Origin: Oceanicola sp. 502str15
Lineage (GTDB): Bacteria; Pseudomonadota; Alphaproteobacteria; Rhodobacterales; Rhodobacteraceae
Reading direction: 5' to 3'
Length of the DNA: 64,000 bases
Assembly (NCBI RefSeq): GCF_024105635.1
Contig: NZ_WYDQ01000001.1
Coordinates: 744,001 to 808,000 of the forward strand
Part shown: positions 17,414 to 26,172 of the stretch, in pieces
Layout: each line of letters begins with the position of its first letter
How positions within the stretch are numbered: the first letter of the stretch is position 1
The notes under the pieces: model-generated
The model's input: only the letters and a program-made list of their open reading frames with translations
The model's database searches: none
Told to the model about the DNA's origin: nothing
Position numbers and translations under genes: made by a program

Positions 17414-19334
17414 CAAGATCCTGATCGCCAACCGGGGCGAGATCGCCTGCCGCGTGATCGACACCTGCCGCAGGCTCGGGGTGAAAACCGTCGCGGTCTA
17501 CTCTCAGGCCGATGCCGATGCCCGCCATGTGGCCATGGCCGACGAGGCGGTGCTGATCGGCCCCGCGGCCTCGTCGCTGAGCTATCTCGACATCGCCAAG
17601 GTGGTGCAGGCCGCGCAGGACACCGGCGCACAGGCAGTGCACCCGGGCTACGGCTTCCTGAGCGAAAACCCCGACTTCGTGGAGGCGCTCGACAAGGCCG
17701 GCGTCACCTTCATCGGGCCGAGCGCGCAGGCAATCCGCGCGATGGGCCTGAAGGACGCCGCCAAGGCCCGGATGGTGAAGGCAGGCGTGCCGGTCGTGCC
17801 CGGCTACCACGGCGAAAGCCAGGACCCCGGCAAGCTCGAGGCCGAGGCCGCCCAGATCGGCTACCCGGTCCTGATCAAGGCGGTGGCGGGCGGCGGCGGG
17901 CGCGGCATGCGTCTGGTCGAAGCACCGCGCGACTTCGAGGAAGCGCTGGAATCCGCCCGCATCGAGGCGCTGGGCGCCTTCGGCAACGGCGACGTGCTGA
18001 TCGAGAAATATATCCAGCACCCGCGCCACATCGAGGTGCAGGTCTTCGGCGACGGCACCCGCGCGGTGCATCTCTTCGAGCGCGACTGCTCGCTGCAACG
18101 CCGCCACCAGAAGGTGATCGAGGAGGCCCCCGCGCCGGGCATGACCGCGGAGGTCCGCGCCGCCATGGGCGAGGCGGCGGTCAAGGCCGCCGAGGCCATC
18201 GGCTACAAGGGCGCAGGCACGGTCGAGTTCATCGTCGACGGGGCAGGCGGGCTCCGGCCCGATGGCTTCTGGTTCATGGAAATGAACACCCGCCTTCAGG
18301 TCGAACATCCCGTCAGCGAAGAGATCACCGGCATCGACCTCGTGGAATGGCAGCTCCGCGTGGCCTCGGGCGAGCCTCTGCCCGCGCAGCAAAACGACCT
18401 GCGCATCACCGGCCACGCCATGGAGGCCCGCCTCTACGCCGAGGATGTGCCCGCAGGCTTCCTGCCCGCCACCGGGCGGCTCGAACGGCTCGTCTTCGGG
18501 CCGGGCCGGGTCGATACCGGGGTGCGCGAGGGCGACACCATCAGCCCCCATTACGACCCGATGATCGCCAAGCTCACCTGCCATGGCGCCACCCGCGCCG
18601 AGGCCCGCGCCGCGCTGGCCGAGGGGCTGGCCGCAACGCAGGTGGCCGGGGTCGTCACCAACCTCGGCTTCCTCGGGCGCCTGATCGACCATGCCGCCTT
18701 CCGCTCCGGCGATGTCGAGACCGGCCTGATCGCACGCGACCTCGAAGCCCTCACCGCGCCCTGCGAAACGCCCGAGCTTCTCGCGCTCGCCGCCCTCGCC
18801 GCGCTGGGCCTGAACGCGCCCGCGCCGGGCGAGGGCTTCGCGCTCTGGGAACCGCTCGGCTGGCCGGTCGCGCTGCTGCGGGGCGAGGCGCGCATCGAGG
18901 GCCGGGTCTCGGCGCTCGGGGGCGGGGCCTATCGCGTCGAGATCGGCGGCGCCGACCTGCGGGCCGAGCGCGCGGCCTCCGGCTGGCGCGTCGAGGGCCG
19001 CAGCATGACGGCCGGGGCCGAGCTGATCGCGGGCCGCGTGCACCTCTTCGGCGCCGAGCCGATGGTCTTCGATCTGCCCGATCCGCTGGCGGCAGGCGCC
19101 GAGGCGGCAGGCGAGGGGGCCCTGCTGGCGCCCATGCCCGGCGTGGTGCGCTCGCTCCACGTCCGCAAGGGCGAGACCGTCCGGGCGGGCGATCGGCTCG
19201 CCGTGATGGAGGCCATGAAGATGGAGCACGTCATGCGCGCCCCCCACGACGGTGTGGTGGCCGAGCTTGGCGTGGCGGCAGGCGACCAGCTCGAAGCCGG
19301 AGCGCTGATCGTGCGGATCGAGGCCGAGGCATGA
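17406..19334 (+). CDS. mccA: Methylcrotonoyl-CoA carboxylase alpha subunit (biotin carboxylase and biotin carrier)
   Basis: A 642-residue biotin-dependent carboxylase subunit. The biotin carboxylase part has the N-terminal IANRGEIACRVIDTCR, the ATP-grasp glycine loop KAVAGGGGRGM and the catalytic MEMNTRLQVEHPVSEEITG. The C-terminal carrier domain ends with the biotin-accepting Lys605 in EAMKMEH. It carboxylates biotin with ATP and bicarbonate and partners mccB. The long ATP-grasp/BT/BCCP architecture and the mccB neighbour favour methylcrotonyl- over propionyl-CoA carboxylase. Start at 17406 overlaps the preceding gene by eight bases. Confidence 0.96.
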   Translation: MFDKILIANRGEIACRVIDTCRRLGVKTVAVYSQADADARHVAMADEAVLIGPAASSLSYLDIAKVVQAAQDTGAQAVHPGYGFLSENPDFVEALDKAGVTFIGPSAQAIRAMGLKDAAKARMVKAGVPVVPGYHGESQDPGKLEAEAAQIGYPVLIKAVAGGGGRGMRLVEAPRDFEEALESARIEALGAFGNGDVLIEKYIQHPRHIEVQVFGDGTRAVHLFERDCSLQRRHQKVIEEAPAPGMTAEVRAAMGEAAVKAAEAIGYKGAGTVEFIVDGAGGLRPDGFWFMEMNTRLQVEHPVSEEITGIDLVEWQLRVASGEPLPAQQNDLRITGHAMEARLYAEDVPAGFLPATGRLERLVFGPGRVDTGVREGDTISPHYDPMIAKLTCHGATRAEARAALAEGLAATQVAGVVTNLGFLGRLIDHAAFRSGDVETGLIARDLEALTAPCETPELLALAALAALGLNAPAPGEGFALWEPLGWPVALLRGEARIEGRVSALGGGAYRVEIGGADLRAERAASGWRVEGRSMTAGAELIAGRVHLFGAEPMVFDLPDPLAAGAEAAGEGALLAPMPGVVRSLHVRKGETVRAGDRLAVMEAMKMEHVMRAPHDGVVAELGVAAGDQLEAGALIVRIEAEA

Positions 19335-19405
19335 TGGCCTCGCGCCCAGCCCCCCGCGCGGCAGGCGGCAGCCTCCGCCACCGCCTCCGGGGGCCGCGCC
19401 CATGA
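19331..19405 (+). CDS. Possible 24-codon micro-ORF bridging mccA and the GST gene
   Basis: An open frame of 24 codons starts in an ATGA overlap with the mccA stop and ends in a TGA that overlaps the start of the glutathione transferase gene. The peptide is basic and rich in Pro, Arg and Gly, with no recognisable domain. It may only serve to carry terminating ribosomes to the next gene, or be chance in GC-rich DNA. Confidence 0.25.
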   Translation: MMASRPAPRAAGGSLRHRLRGPRP

Positions 19406-20052
19406 TCCGCCTGCACCATTGCCACCAGACCCGCTCCATGCGGGTGCTCTGGCTGCTCAACGAGCTCGGCGTCGACTTCGACCTCGTGGTGCACCCCTTC
19501 GACAAGTCCCTGCGCGACCCGTCTTACCTCGCCCTCAACCCAGCGGGCCGGGTGCCCGCGCTGGAGATCGACGGCGAAGTCTGGTTCGAATCCGGCGCCA
19601 TCATCGAGCTGCTCTGCGAGCGCTACCCCGGCCCCGGCCTCGGTCGTGCCCCGGGCGAGGCCGAGCGGGCCGACTGGCTGATCTGGCTGCACTTCGCCGA
19701 AACCGCCAGCCAGCACATCGCCGCGCTCACCCAGCAGCACATCATGCTCTACGACGACACCATGCGCAGCCCGGTGGTGATGAAGCTCGAGGCCGCGCGC
19801 CTCGGCAAGTGCTTCGCCGCGCTCGACGCCCGGCTTTCGGACCGGAGCTACCTGCTGAACAGCGGCTTCTCCGCCGCCGACGTGGCTGTTGGGCAATCCG
19901 TCTACATGGGCCGGCGCTTCGTCTCGCTTGAGGCCTTCCCCGCGCTATCGGACTGGTGGGCACGGCTCGAAACCCGCGAGGCCTTCGCCGCATCGCTGCC
20001 CCCCAAGGGCACGCAATCGCTCTACAGCAAGGAGTTCTACGCGCCGTGGTGA
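19402..20052 (+). CDS. Glutathione S-transferase family protein
   Basis: A 216-residue GST. The N-terminal thioredoxin-fold half shows LHHCHQTRSMRVLWLLNELG, NPAGRVPALEIDG (cis-Pro) and the glutathione-binding ESGAIIELLCERY (Glu-Ser). The helical C-terminal half contains FSAADVAVGQSVYM, with the conserved N-cap/Asp motif. It is likely cytosolic. Within the leucine operon it might conjugate reactive acyl-CoA by-products, but this is inference; maleylacetoacetate isomerase is another GST and the aromatic genes lie far away. The stop overlaps the start of the lyase gene. Confidence 0.85.
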   Translation: MIRLHHCHQTRSMRVLWLLNELGVDFDLVVHPFDKSLRDPSYLALNPAGRVPALEIDGEVWFESGAIIELLCERYPGPGLGRAPGEAERADWLIWLHFAETASQHIAALTQQHIMLYDDTMRSPVVMKLEAARLGKCFAALDARLSDRSYLLNSGFSAADVAVGQSVYMGRRFVSLEAFPALSDWWARLETREAFAASLPPKGTQSLYSKEFYAPW

Positions 20053-20897
20053 AGGCAGAGATCTTCGAGGTCGGCCCGCGCGACGGGTTGCAGAACGAGG
20101 CCGGGGTGATCGGCGTGGCCGAGAAGGTGGCGCTGGTCGACTGCCTCTCCCGCGCCGGCTTCGCCCGGATCGAGGCGGCCAGTTTCGTGAGCCCCAAATG
20201 GGTGCCCCAGATGGCCAGCTCCGGCGAGGTGATGGCGGGCATCACCCCCGCACCCGGTGTCGGCTACTGGGCGCTGACCCCCAACCTCAAGGGCTACGAG
20301 CGCGCACGGGCGGCGGGCTGCGACGGGGTGGCGGTCTTCGCCGCCGCCACCGAGGGCTTCAGCCGCGCCAACCTCAATTGCTCCGTGGCCGAAAGCCTCG
20401 AGCGCTTCGCGCCGGTGATGGCGGCCGCCGGGGCCGATGGCCTGCCGGTGCGCGGCTATGTCTCCGTGGTCACCGATTGCCCCTTCGAGGGCGAGGTCGA
20501 CCCCGGCGCGGTGGCGCGCGTGGCCGGGGCGCTGCGCGCGATGGGCTGCACCGAGGTCTCGCTGGGCGAAACCCTCGGGCGGGGCCTGCCCGAGCGGGTC
20601 GATGCCATGCTGGCGGCGGTGCTGGGCGAGGTGGACGCGGGGCAGCTCGCGGGCCACTTCCACGACACCTCCGGCCGCGCGCTGGACAACATCGAGGTGG
20701 CGCTGGCACGCGGCCTGCGCATCTTCGATGCGGCGGTCGGCGGCCTCGGCGGCTGCCCCTATGCGCCCGGCGCGGCAGGAAACGTGGCGACCGAGGCCGT
20801 GGCGGAGCGGCTCGCGGCGCTGGGATATGACACCGGGCTTGATATGGATGTGGTCGCGGAAGCGGCGCAGATGGCGCGGGCCATGCGGCAGCAGTGA
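20049..20897 (+). CDS. liuE: Hydroxymethylglutaryl-CoA lyase
   Basis: A 282-residue aldolase-type TIM barrel cleaving HMG-CoA to acetyl-CoA and acetoacetate, the last step of leucine degradation. Diagnostic motifs are EVGPRDGLQNE near the N terminus (metal-binding Asp), GHFHDTSG, and the family signature GGLGGCPYAPGAAGN with the active-site Cys236. The gene is also called mvaB. GTG at 20049 overlaps the GST stop (GTGA); another GTG lies three bases upstream. The hydratase that makes its substrate is encoded just downstream. Confidence 0.95.
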   Translation: MKAEIFEVGPRDGLQNEAGVIGVAEKVALVDCLSRAGFARIEAASFVSPKWVPQMASSGEVMAGITPAPGVGYWALTPNLKGYERARAAGCDGVAVFAAATEGFSRANLNCSVAESLERFAPVMAAAGADGLPVRGYVSVVTDCPFEGEVDPGAVARVAGALRAMGCTEVSLGETLGRGLPERVDAMLAAVLGEVDAGQLAGHFHDTSGRALDNIEVALARGLRIFDAAVGGLGGCPYAPGAAGNVATEAVAERLAALGYDTGLDMDVVAEAAQMARAMRQQ

Positions 20898-20939
20898 GGG
20901 GGTGCCCGGGCCGGGGCCTTCTGCGCAGGAGGATATGCA

Positions 20940-21719
20940 GTGAGCACGACACGAATTGAGATCGACCCACGCGGCGTGGCCACGCTCTGGCTGGCCCGCC
21001 CGGAAAAACACAACGCCCTCTCGGCGCAACTGATCGACGAGATCCACGGCGCCATCGAACGCCTCGGGGCCGACCCCGCCGTGCGCGTGGTGGTGCTGGC
21101 GGGCGAGGGGCGCAGCTTCTGCGCCGGCGGCGACCTTGGCTGGATGCAGGAGCAGATGGCCGCCGACGGCGAAACCCGGGCGTCCGAGGCCTGGCGGCTG
21201 GCCGAAATGCTCGGCGCGATCAACGCCTGCCCCAAGCCGGTGGTGGGCCGCATCCATGGCAATGCATTCGGCGGCGGGGTGGGGATGGCCTGCGTCTGCG
21301 ACGTGGCGGTGGCGGTGGAGGGGGCCAGCTTCGGCTTCACCGAAACCCGCCTCGGGCTGATCCCGGCCACCATCGGCCCCTACGTGCTGGCGCGGATGGG
21401 CGAGGCGATGGCACGCCGGGTCTTCATGAGCGCAAGGATCTTCGACGCCGCTGAGGCCCTGCGCCTCGGGGTGGTGGCCAGAACGGTGCCCGAAGCCGAG
21501 CTCGACGCGGCCGTCGAAGCCGAGGTCGCACCCTATCTCGCCTGCGCCCCCGGTGCGGTGGCCGAGGCCAAGGCGCTGGCCCTCAAGCTCGGCGCCGCCC
21601 CCTCGGATGCCGAGGTGGAGGCGAGTGTCGAGGCGCTGGTGACACGCTGGGAAAGCCCCGAGGCGGGGGAGGGCATCGCCGCCTTCTTCGCCAAGCGCAA
21701 AGCCGCATGGATGGCCTGA
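20940..21719 (+). CDS. liuC: Enoyl-CoA hydratase, probable methylglutaconyl-CoA hydratase
   Basis: A 259-residue crotonase-fold protein. The oxyanion-hole segments are HNALSA with AGGDLGWM and the GNAFGGGVGMACVCDV helix; the catalytic acidic region is FGFTETRLGLIPATIGPYV. The context between mccA/mccB and HMG-CoA lyase identifies the substrate as 3-methylglutaconyl-CoA, hydrated to HMG-CoA. The family also contains generic enoyl-CoA hydratases, so the name rests mainly on context. The GTG start at 20940 follows CAGGAGG at good spacing. It closes the operon, with a G+C-rich hairpin after the stop. Confidence 0.9.
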   Translation: MSTTRIEIDPRGVATLWLARPEKHNALSAQLIDEIHGAIERLGADPAVRVVVLAGEGRSFCAGGDLGWMQEQMAADGETRASEAWRLAEMLGAINACPKPVVGRIHGNAFGGGVGMACVCDVAVAVEGASFGFTETRLGLIPATIGPYVLARMGEAMARRVFMSARIFDAAEALRLGVVARTVPEAELDAAVEAEVAPYLACAPGAVAEAKALALKLGAAPSDAEVEASVEALVTRWESPEAGEGIAAFFAKRKAAWMA

Positions 21720-21726
21720 GACCCGC

Positions 21727-21747
21727 CCGCCGCCCCGCCTGCGGCGG
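21727..21747 (+). terminator. GC-rich hairpin after the leucine operon
   Basis: CCGCCGC pairs with GCGGCGG around a seven-base loop, eight bases after the liuC stop. Only two T bases follow, so termination would be weak or factor-dependent. Confidence 0.4.
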
Positions 21748-21840
21748 TTGCCTGCCGGGGCGCATCATGGCCCTTGGGGAGTGGCGACAGATCGGCTAGG
21801 TTTGCCGTAACGAAGCAGTCACAAAACGGGGAGACACCCG

Positions 21841-22977
21841 ATGATGCGAGCGGCAATGAACAGGCGCGGATTCCTGATTTCCACAGCGGCAACGGGGCTT
21901 TTGAGCGCCTGCGGCGGACCGGGCGGCTTTGACGCCGTCGCGCCCTCCGCCCCCGATCCGGCCATGCGCCCGGTGGCCAACGCGGGCTTTGACGCCTGGG
22001 TTTCGGGCTTCAAGGGCCGGGCGGTGAGCGCGGGCATCAACCAGGGCGTGGTCGACCGCGCCTTCGCGCGGGCCGGCTTCATCCCCGGCGTCATCGAGCG
22101 CGACCGCAACCAGGCCGAGTTCAAGCGCAGCTTCGAGGATTACCTTTCGCTGGTCGCCTCCGAGAAGAAGGTGGCAATGGGCCGCTCGGCCTTTGCCTCC
22201 CAGCGCGGGCGGCTCAATGCGATCGAGGCGAAATACGGCGTTCCCGCCGAGATCTGCTGTGCGATCTGGGGCGTCGAGAGCACCTATGGCACCCGGCGCG
22301 GCGATATTCCGGTGATCTCGGCCTGCGCCACGCTGGCCTATGAGGGGCGGCGCGGGGCCTTCTTCGAGAAGCAGCTGATCGCGGCGCTGAAAATCCTTCA
22401 GGCGGGCGACACCACGCCCGAGCGGATGGTGGGCAGCTGGGCGGGCGCGATGGGCCACACCCAGTTCATCCCCACCAGCTTCCAGCTCTTCGCGGTGGAT
22501 TTCACCGGCGATGGGCGGCGCGACATCTGGAGCGACGACCCCTCCGATGCGCTCGCCTCCACCGCCGCCTACCTCGCCAGGAACGGCTGGCGGCGCGGCG
22601 AGCGCTGGGGCAGCGAAACCACCAGCGGCGGCCTCCAGCCCGACCCGGGCGGCCCGCGCTTTGCGGTGGGGCACAACTTCAACGTCATCAAGCGCTACAA
22701 CAACTCCGACAACTACGCCCTCGCGGTGGGCTACCTCAGCGACCGGATCGCCGGACGCGGCGGGTTGCAGGCCGAGTTTGGCCCCGACCGCTACGGCCTG
22801 ACCCAGCGCCAGCGGATGGCCCTGCAGGAGGGGCTGACGCGGGCGGGCTTCGATGCGGGCACGCCCGACGGGGTGCTCGGCAACAAGACCGCCGCCGCGA
22901 TCCGCGGCTATCAGCAGGCCAACGGGCTGCCGGTGACGGGAGAGCCCTCGCTCTCCCTGTTGCAGCGGCTCGCCTGA
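21841..22977 (+). CDS. Lytic murein transglycosylase, MltB type, with peptidoglycan-binding domain
   Basis: A 378-residue envelope protein. The N terminus is a Tat-like or lipoprotein signal (MNRRGFLISTAATGLLSACGG, with lipobox LSAC). The SLT_2/MltB domain spans about residues 40-310, with catalytic Glu146 in AIWGVESTYG and the AGAMGHTQFIPTSF motif. A C-terminal PG_binding_1 domain follows (GLTRAGFDAGTPDGVLGNKTAAAIRGYQQANGL). It cleaves glycan strands to 1,6-anhydro-muropeptides at the inner face of the outer membrane or in the periplasm. ATG codons at 21841, 21844 and 21856 are all possible; the last directly precedes the twin-Arg-like motif. Confidence 0.9.
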   Translation: MMRAAMNRRGFLISTAATGLLSACGGPGGFDAVAPSAPDPAMRPVANAGFDAWVSGFKGRAVSAGINQGVVDRAFARAGFIPGVIERDRNQAEFKRSFEDYLSLVASEKKVAMGRSAFASQRGRLNAIEAKYGVPAEICCAIWGVESTYGTRRGDIPVISACATLAYEGRRGAFFEKQLIAALKILQAGDTTPERMVGSWAGAMGHTQFIPTSFQLFAVDFTGDGRRDIWSDDPSDALASTAAYLARNGWRRGERWGSETTSGGLQPDPGGPRFAVGHNFNVIKRYNNSDNYALAVGYLSDRIAGRGGLQAEFGPDRYGLTQRQRMALQEGLTRAGFDAGTPDGVLGNKTAAAIRGYQQANGLPVTGEPSLSLLQRLA

Positions 22978-22990
22978 GGGACGTGTCGGA

Positions 22991-23045
22991 GTGGGGGGCC
23001 AGCCCCCCACACCCCCCGGAGATATTTATAGCAAGAAAATGAGCA
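22991..23045 (+). repeat. G-rich hairpin plus CCCCCGGAGATATTT element, copy 2
   Basis: A perfect hairpin GTGGGGGGC-ca-GCCCCCCAC (22991-23010) is followed by ACCCCCCGGAGATATTTATAGCAAGAAAATGA. It fills the gap between the convergent transglycosylase and oxidoreductase genes, where it could terminate transcription. Confidence 0.6.
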
Positions 23046-23052
23046 GGTCGGG

Positions 23053-24159
23053 CTAGCGCGGCAGGTGTCGGATGCTGCCGATCTCGACGGCGCGGTTCTC
23101 ACGCGCCGAGGCGACGGCGGCGAAGGTGAGGGCGAGGGTGGGCAGGTTGCTGACTGCGCTGTTTGCGGGCGGGCGGGCCTGCTCGATGGCACAGAGCAGC
23201 TCGCCCATGGCGCCGCGAAACCCGTCGTTGAACCATGTGCCACTTAATTTTGGGGTGGCGCGGCCCTGCGCGTTGGTGAGGGTGACGCTCTGCTGGCCGA
23301 GGTCGGGGCCGGTGGCATGGAGCGTGCCCTCGGTGCCGGTGATAAGGGTGCTGTCGTTCGGGCCATGGGCGGTGGTCCCGTCGAAAGCGAAGGAGGCCTG
23401 CCCGCCCTCCAGCGCGACCATGGCCTGGGCGAGCAGCGGGGCCTTTGCACCTTGCCCGGCGGCGCGGGCGGCGCTGGCGGTGACGCTTTGCAGGCGGTCG
23501 GGGACGAGCGTGGCGAGAAAGTCGAACCAGTGGATGGCGAAATCGTAGAGAACGAGGTCTGGCATCTGCTCGAAGGGGGTGCCCGCGATCCAGCCGTGGT
23601 TCCAGGCCATGCGGATATGGGCCGAGGTGAGGGTGCCGATATGGCCCGCCAGGGTGGCCTCGCGCATCCATGCGAGGTGGGGCGCCCAACGTCCGTTCTG
23701 GTTGATGGCGAGCTGGCAGCCCTCGGCCTCGGCCAATGCGATGAGGCGCTCGGCCTCGTCGAGACTTTCGGTGAAGGGCTTTTGCGAGAGCACGTGTTTG
23801 CCCGCCTTCAGCGCCGCTTCGATGATCGGCAGCCGGTCGGCGGGGTGGGGGGTGATGTCGACCACCTTGATCGCGGGGTCGGCCAGCACGCTCTGCCAGT
23901 CGTCGCTCACCCGCGCCTTGGGGAAGAACGCATCGGCGCGGGCCTGCGCACGCGACAGGGTGCGGTTGCAGATGGCGGCCACCTCCCAGCCGGCGCTGCG
24001 GTAGGCCTCCAGATGCGCCCCCGCGATGCCGCCTGCGCCGATAAGGGCGATGGGCGGCGGTGTCTGTGGCATGGGCGGCTGGTAGGGCAGCTCGGGGGCG
24101 GGGATCTCGGCCGCCTCGGTGGATTTCAAGGCGTAGTCGTCGGCCTCGGGCGCGCTCAT
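23053..24159 (-). CDS. Gfo/Idh/MocA family oxidoreductase (third of operon, distal)
   Basis: A 368-residue NAD(P)-dependent dehydrogenase. After an unusual Pro-rich N-terminal extension of about 33 residues the Rossmann motif IALIGAGGIAGAHLEA begins. The dinucleotide/substrate lysine motif is SQKPFTE, with the C-terminal domain carrying DFAIHWFDFL (substrate His). These enzymes oxidise ring hydroxyls of sugars, inositols or their derivatives. It ends the sugar ABC operon and its ATG overlaps the stop of the preceding dehydrogenase gene (ATGA). Substrate unknown. Confidence 0.88.
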   Translation of the reverse strand: MSAPEADDYALKSTEAAEIPAPELPYQPPMPQTPPPIALIGAGGIAGAHLEAYRSAGWEVAAICNRTLSRAQARADAFFPKARVSDDWQSVLADPAIKVVDITPHPADRLPIIEAALKAGKHVLSQKPFTESLDEAERLIALAEAEGCQLAINQNGRWAPHLAWMREATLAGHIGTLTSAHIRMAWNHGWIAGTPFEQMPDLVLYDFAIHWFDFLATLVPDRLQSVTASAARAAGQGAKAPLLAQAMVALEGGQASFAFDGTTAHGPNDSTLITGTEGTLHATGPDLGQQSVTLTNAQGRATPKLSGTWFNDGFRGAMGELLCAIEQARPPANSAVSNLPTLALTFAAVASARENRAVEIGSIRHLPR

Positions 24160-25220
24160 GGCCGCAGCGCGAGGGTGCGCTTCTCGGCCGCCGACTGCGC
24201 CGCCGTGTCGATGATCCGCTGGGCGGTGAGGCAGAGCGCCGGGTCGAGCGGGCCGTCGATGGGGCCTGCGCTCTTCAGGCGCGAGAGCATGAACTCGACC
24301 GGGTTGCGCTCGCCCTCCGCCAGCGGCTGCACCGGCACCGCATGCACCTTTGGCTGGGCGCGGGTTTGCAGGGTCACGTGGTTGGCGTAATCGAGGCTGG
24401 TGAGCGTGCCCTCGGAGCCGATGAAGGTATAGCCGCAGGCGGGCTGGGGCTGGGTGATCCAGGGGTCGGTGAAGGTGCCCCAGCGGGTTTCCATCTTGCT
24501 GAGGCCGCGCGCGTAGCGGCAGATGGTGATGGAGTGTTGATCAACCTCGATGCCCGGGGTCTCGTCGACCACGCAGGTCACCTCCAACGGGGCCGCGCCG
24601 TTCATGAACCATGTGCCCAGCGTCGCGCCGTAGCCGAGGTAATCGAGCAGGGAGCCGCCGCCAGAGGCGCGTTTGTACCACCAGCTGCCGGGCTTCTGGC
24701 GCTCCACCTCCTCGGGCGTCACCTCGACCTTGTCGGCGAGGTGAAACAGCGGGCCGCGGTTGCCGCCGTAGCTGCGCACCTCCAGCAGCTCGCCGATCTC
24801 GCCCGCCTCGATCAGGGCCTTGGCCGTCACGTGGCTCTCAACCCAGCGCAGCGGCCAGTTGATCGCCATGCGCCCGCCGCCCGCCTGCATGGCGGCGATC
24901 ATCCGGCGGGCATCGCTGGCAGAGGCCGCGAAGGGCTTTTCGACCATCAGGTTGGTGCCGGTGGGGGCGATGCGCTCGGCCATCTCGGCGTGGCTGGCGG
25001 TGGAGGAGCAGAGGATTGCGAGGTCGGGGGCGGTGGCGAGGGCCGGCTCCAGTTCGGTGAACACGCGCTCTTCCGGCACGCCGAAGGCATCCACCGCCGC
25101 CTGCATTCTCGCGCGGTCCGGGTCGTAGAGCGCGCAGATCTCCGCCTCGGGGTGCTCGTGAACCATCCGCAGAAGGTCGCCCATGTGCATGTGGTCAAAG
25201 GAAATTCCGGCGATCTTCAT
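24156..25220 (-). CDS. Gfo/Idh/MocA family oxidoreductase (second)
   Basis: A 354-residue dehydrogenase of the Gfo/Idh/MocA fold. Instead of a canonical GxGxxG it starts MKIAGISFDHMHMGDLLRM, so the dinucleotide loop is divergent, but the family lysine motif MVEKPFAAS is present, and the C-terminal beta-sheet domain contains the YLGYGATLGTWF segment. The weak Rossmann glycine loop makes cofactor binding uncertain. GAGG precedes the start; an in-frame GTG lies three bases upstream. It follows the second permease gene by four bases, in the same operon. Confidence 0.85.
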   Translation of the reverse strand: MKIAGISFDHMHMGDLLRMVHEHPEAEICALYDPDRARMQAAVDAFGVPEERVFTELEPALATAPDLAILCSSTASHAEMAERIAPTGTNLMVEKPFAASASDARRMIAAMQAGGGRMAINWPLRWVESHVTAKALIEAGEIGELLEVRSYGGNRGPLFHLADKVEVTPEEVERQKPGSWWYKRASGGGSLLDYLGYGATLGTWFMNGAAPLEVTCVVDETPGIEVDQHSITICRYARGLSKMETRWGTFTDPWITQPQPACGYTFIGSEGTLTSLDYANHVTLQTRAQPKVHAVPVQPLAEGERNPVEFMLSRLKSAGPIDGPLDPALCLTAQRIIDTAAQSAAEKRTLALRP

Positions 25221-25224
25221 CACG

Positions 25225-26172
25225 CTACCTCGTGTCGGTCAGCCTCAGGTGAATGGCGGCGACGCCAAGGATGATGCCACCGAAGAGAATGCGCCGCGCC
25301 CCCTCGGGCATGTGCAGCAGGGTCAGCATGGTGCCGAGCACGGTGAGGATCAGCGCGCCCACGATGGTGCCCGCATAGCCGCCGCGCCCGCCGAAGATCG
25401 AGGTGCCCCCGATCACCGCCGCCGCCACCGAGGGCAGCATCAGCGGCACCGCGAGCGACAGCGAAGGCGCCTTGATGAGGCCCACGTAGACCAGCCCCGC
25501 CATCCCCGCGATCAGTCCCGAAAGGGCGTAGAGCGCAAGGTGCACCTGCCAGCCGCGCACCCCGGCCAGCCGCGCCGCGCCCTCGTTGTCGCCCATGGCA
25601 TAGAGCAGGCGGCCAAAGCCGGTGCGCCGCTGGGCAAAGAGGATGAGCGCGGCGAAAGGCACAAACAGCACCAGCGCGTTCGGAAAACCCCATGTGCGCC
25701 CGGTGCCGAGCCACGCGAGGCCGTCCGGCACCACCGATCCGGTGGCAATCACCGTGCTCTGGTAGACTTGAAGGCAGCCGGTGCCGATCAGCCCCGAGCC
25801 GAGGGTGATGATCAGCGGATGCACCCGGAAGAAGCCCACGCCGATGCCGTTCAGCAGCCCGATCAGCACTGCCGGAACGAGCGAGAGCGCAATCGCCCCC
25901 GCAGGGCCGTAGAAGGGCACCAGCGTGGCCATGACGAAGCTGGAGATGGTGGCGACGATGGCCGCTGAAAGGTCGATGCCCCCCGTGAGCATGGTCAGCG
26001 TCTGGCAGGCCGCGAGCATGGCGAGCGGGATGGCAAATTTCACCGTGTTGGCAATCCAGCGCTCGCCGACGATGCCGGGGCGCATGATTTCGAGGATGCC
26101 GACAAGCAGCGCCAGCAGCACCAGCAGCGGAATAATCGGGTGATCGCGCAGCAGCGCCTTGAGCCTGTCCAT
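25225..26172 (-). CDS. Sugar ABC transporter permease 2 (RbsC family)
   Basis: A 315-residue inner-membrane permease with eight or more hydrophobic segments, including the BPD_transp_2 features LTMLTGGIDLSAAIVATISSF and AVIGGTSIFGGRGGYAGTIVGALIL. Together with the adjacent permease it probably forms a heterodimeric channel. The start at 26172 overlaps the first permease stop (TGATG). The substrate should match the binding protein encoded upstream, most likely a monosaccharide or polyol. Confidence 0.92.
   Translation of the reverse strand: MDRLKALLRDHPIIPLLVLLALLVGILEIMRPGIVGERWIANTVKFAIPLAMLAACQTLTMLTGGIDLSAAIVATISSFVMATLVPFYGPAGAIALSLVPAVLIGLLNGIGVGFFRVHPLIITLGSGLIGTGCLQVYQSTVIATGSVVPDGLAWLGTGRTWGFPNALVLFVPFAALILFAQRRTGFGRLLYAMGDNEGAARLAGVRGWQVHLALYALSGLIAGMAGLVYVGLIKAPSLSLAVPLMLPSVAAAVIGGTSIFGGRGGYAGTIVGALILTVLGTMLTLLHMPEGARRILFGGIILGVAAIHLRLTDTR

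Noticed and set aside
17340..19505. Long antisense open frame opposite mccA
   Set aside because: mccA is certain from its biotin carboxylase and biotin-carrier motifs. The antisense frame shows only shadow composition.
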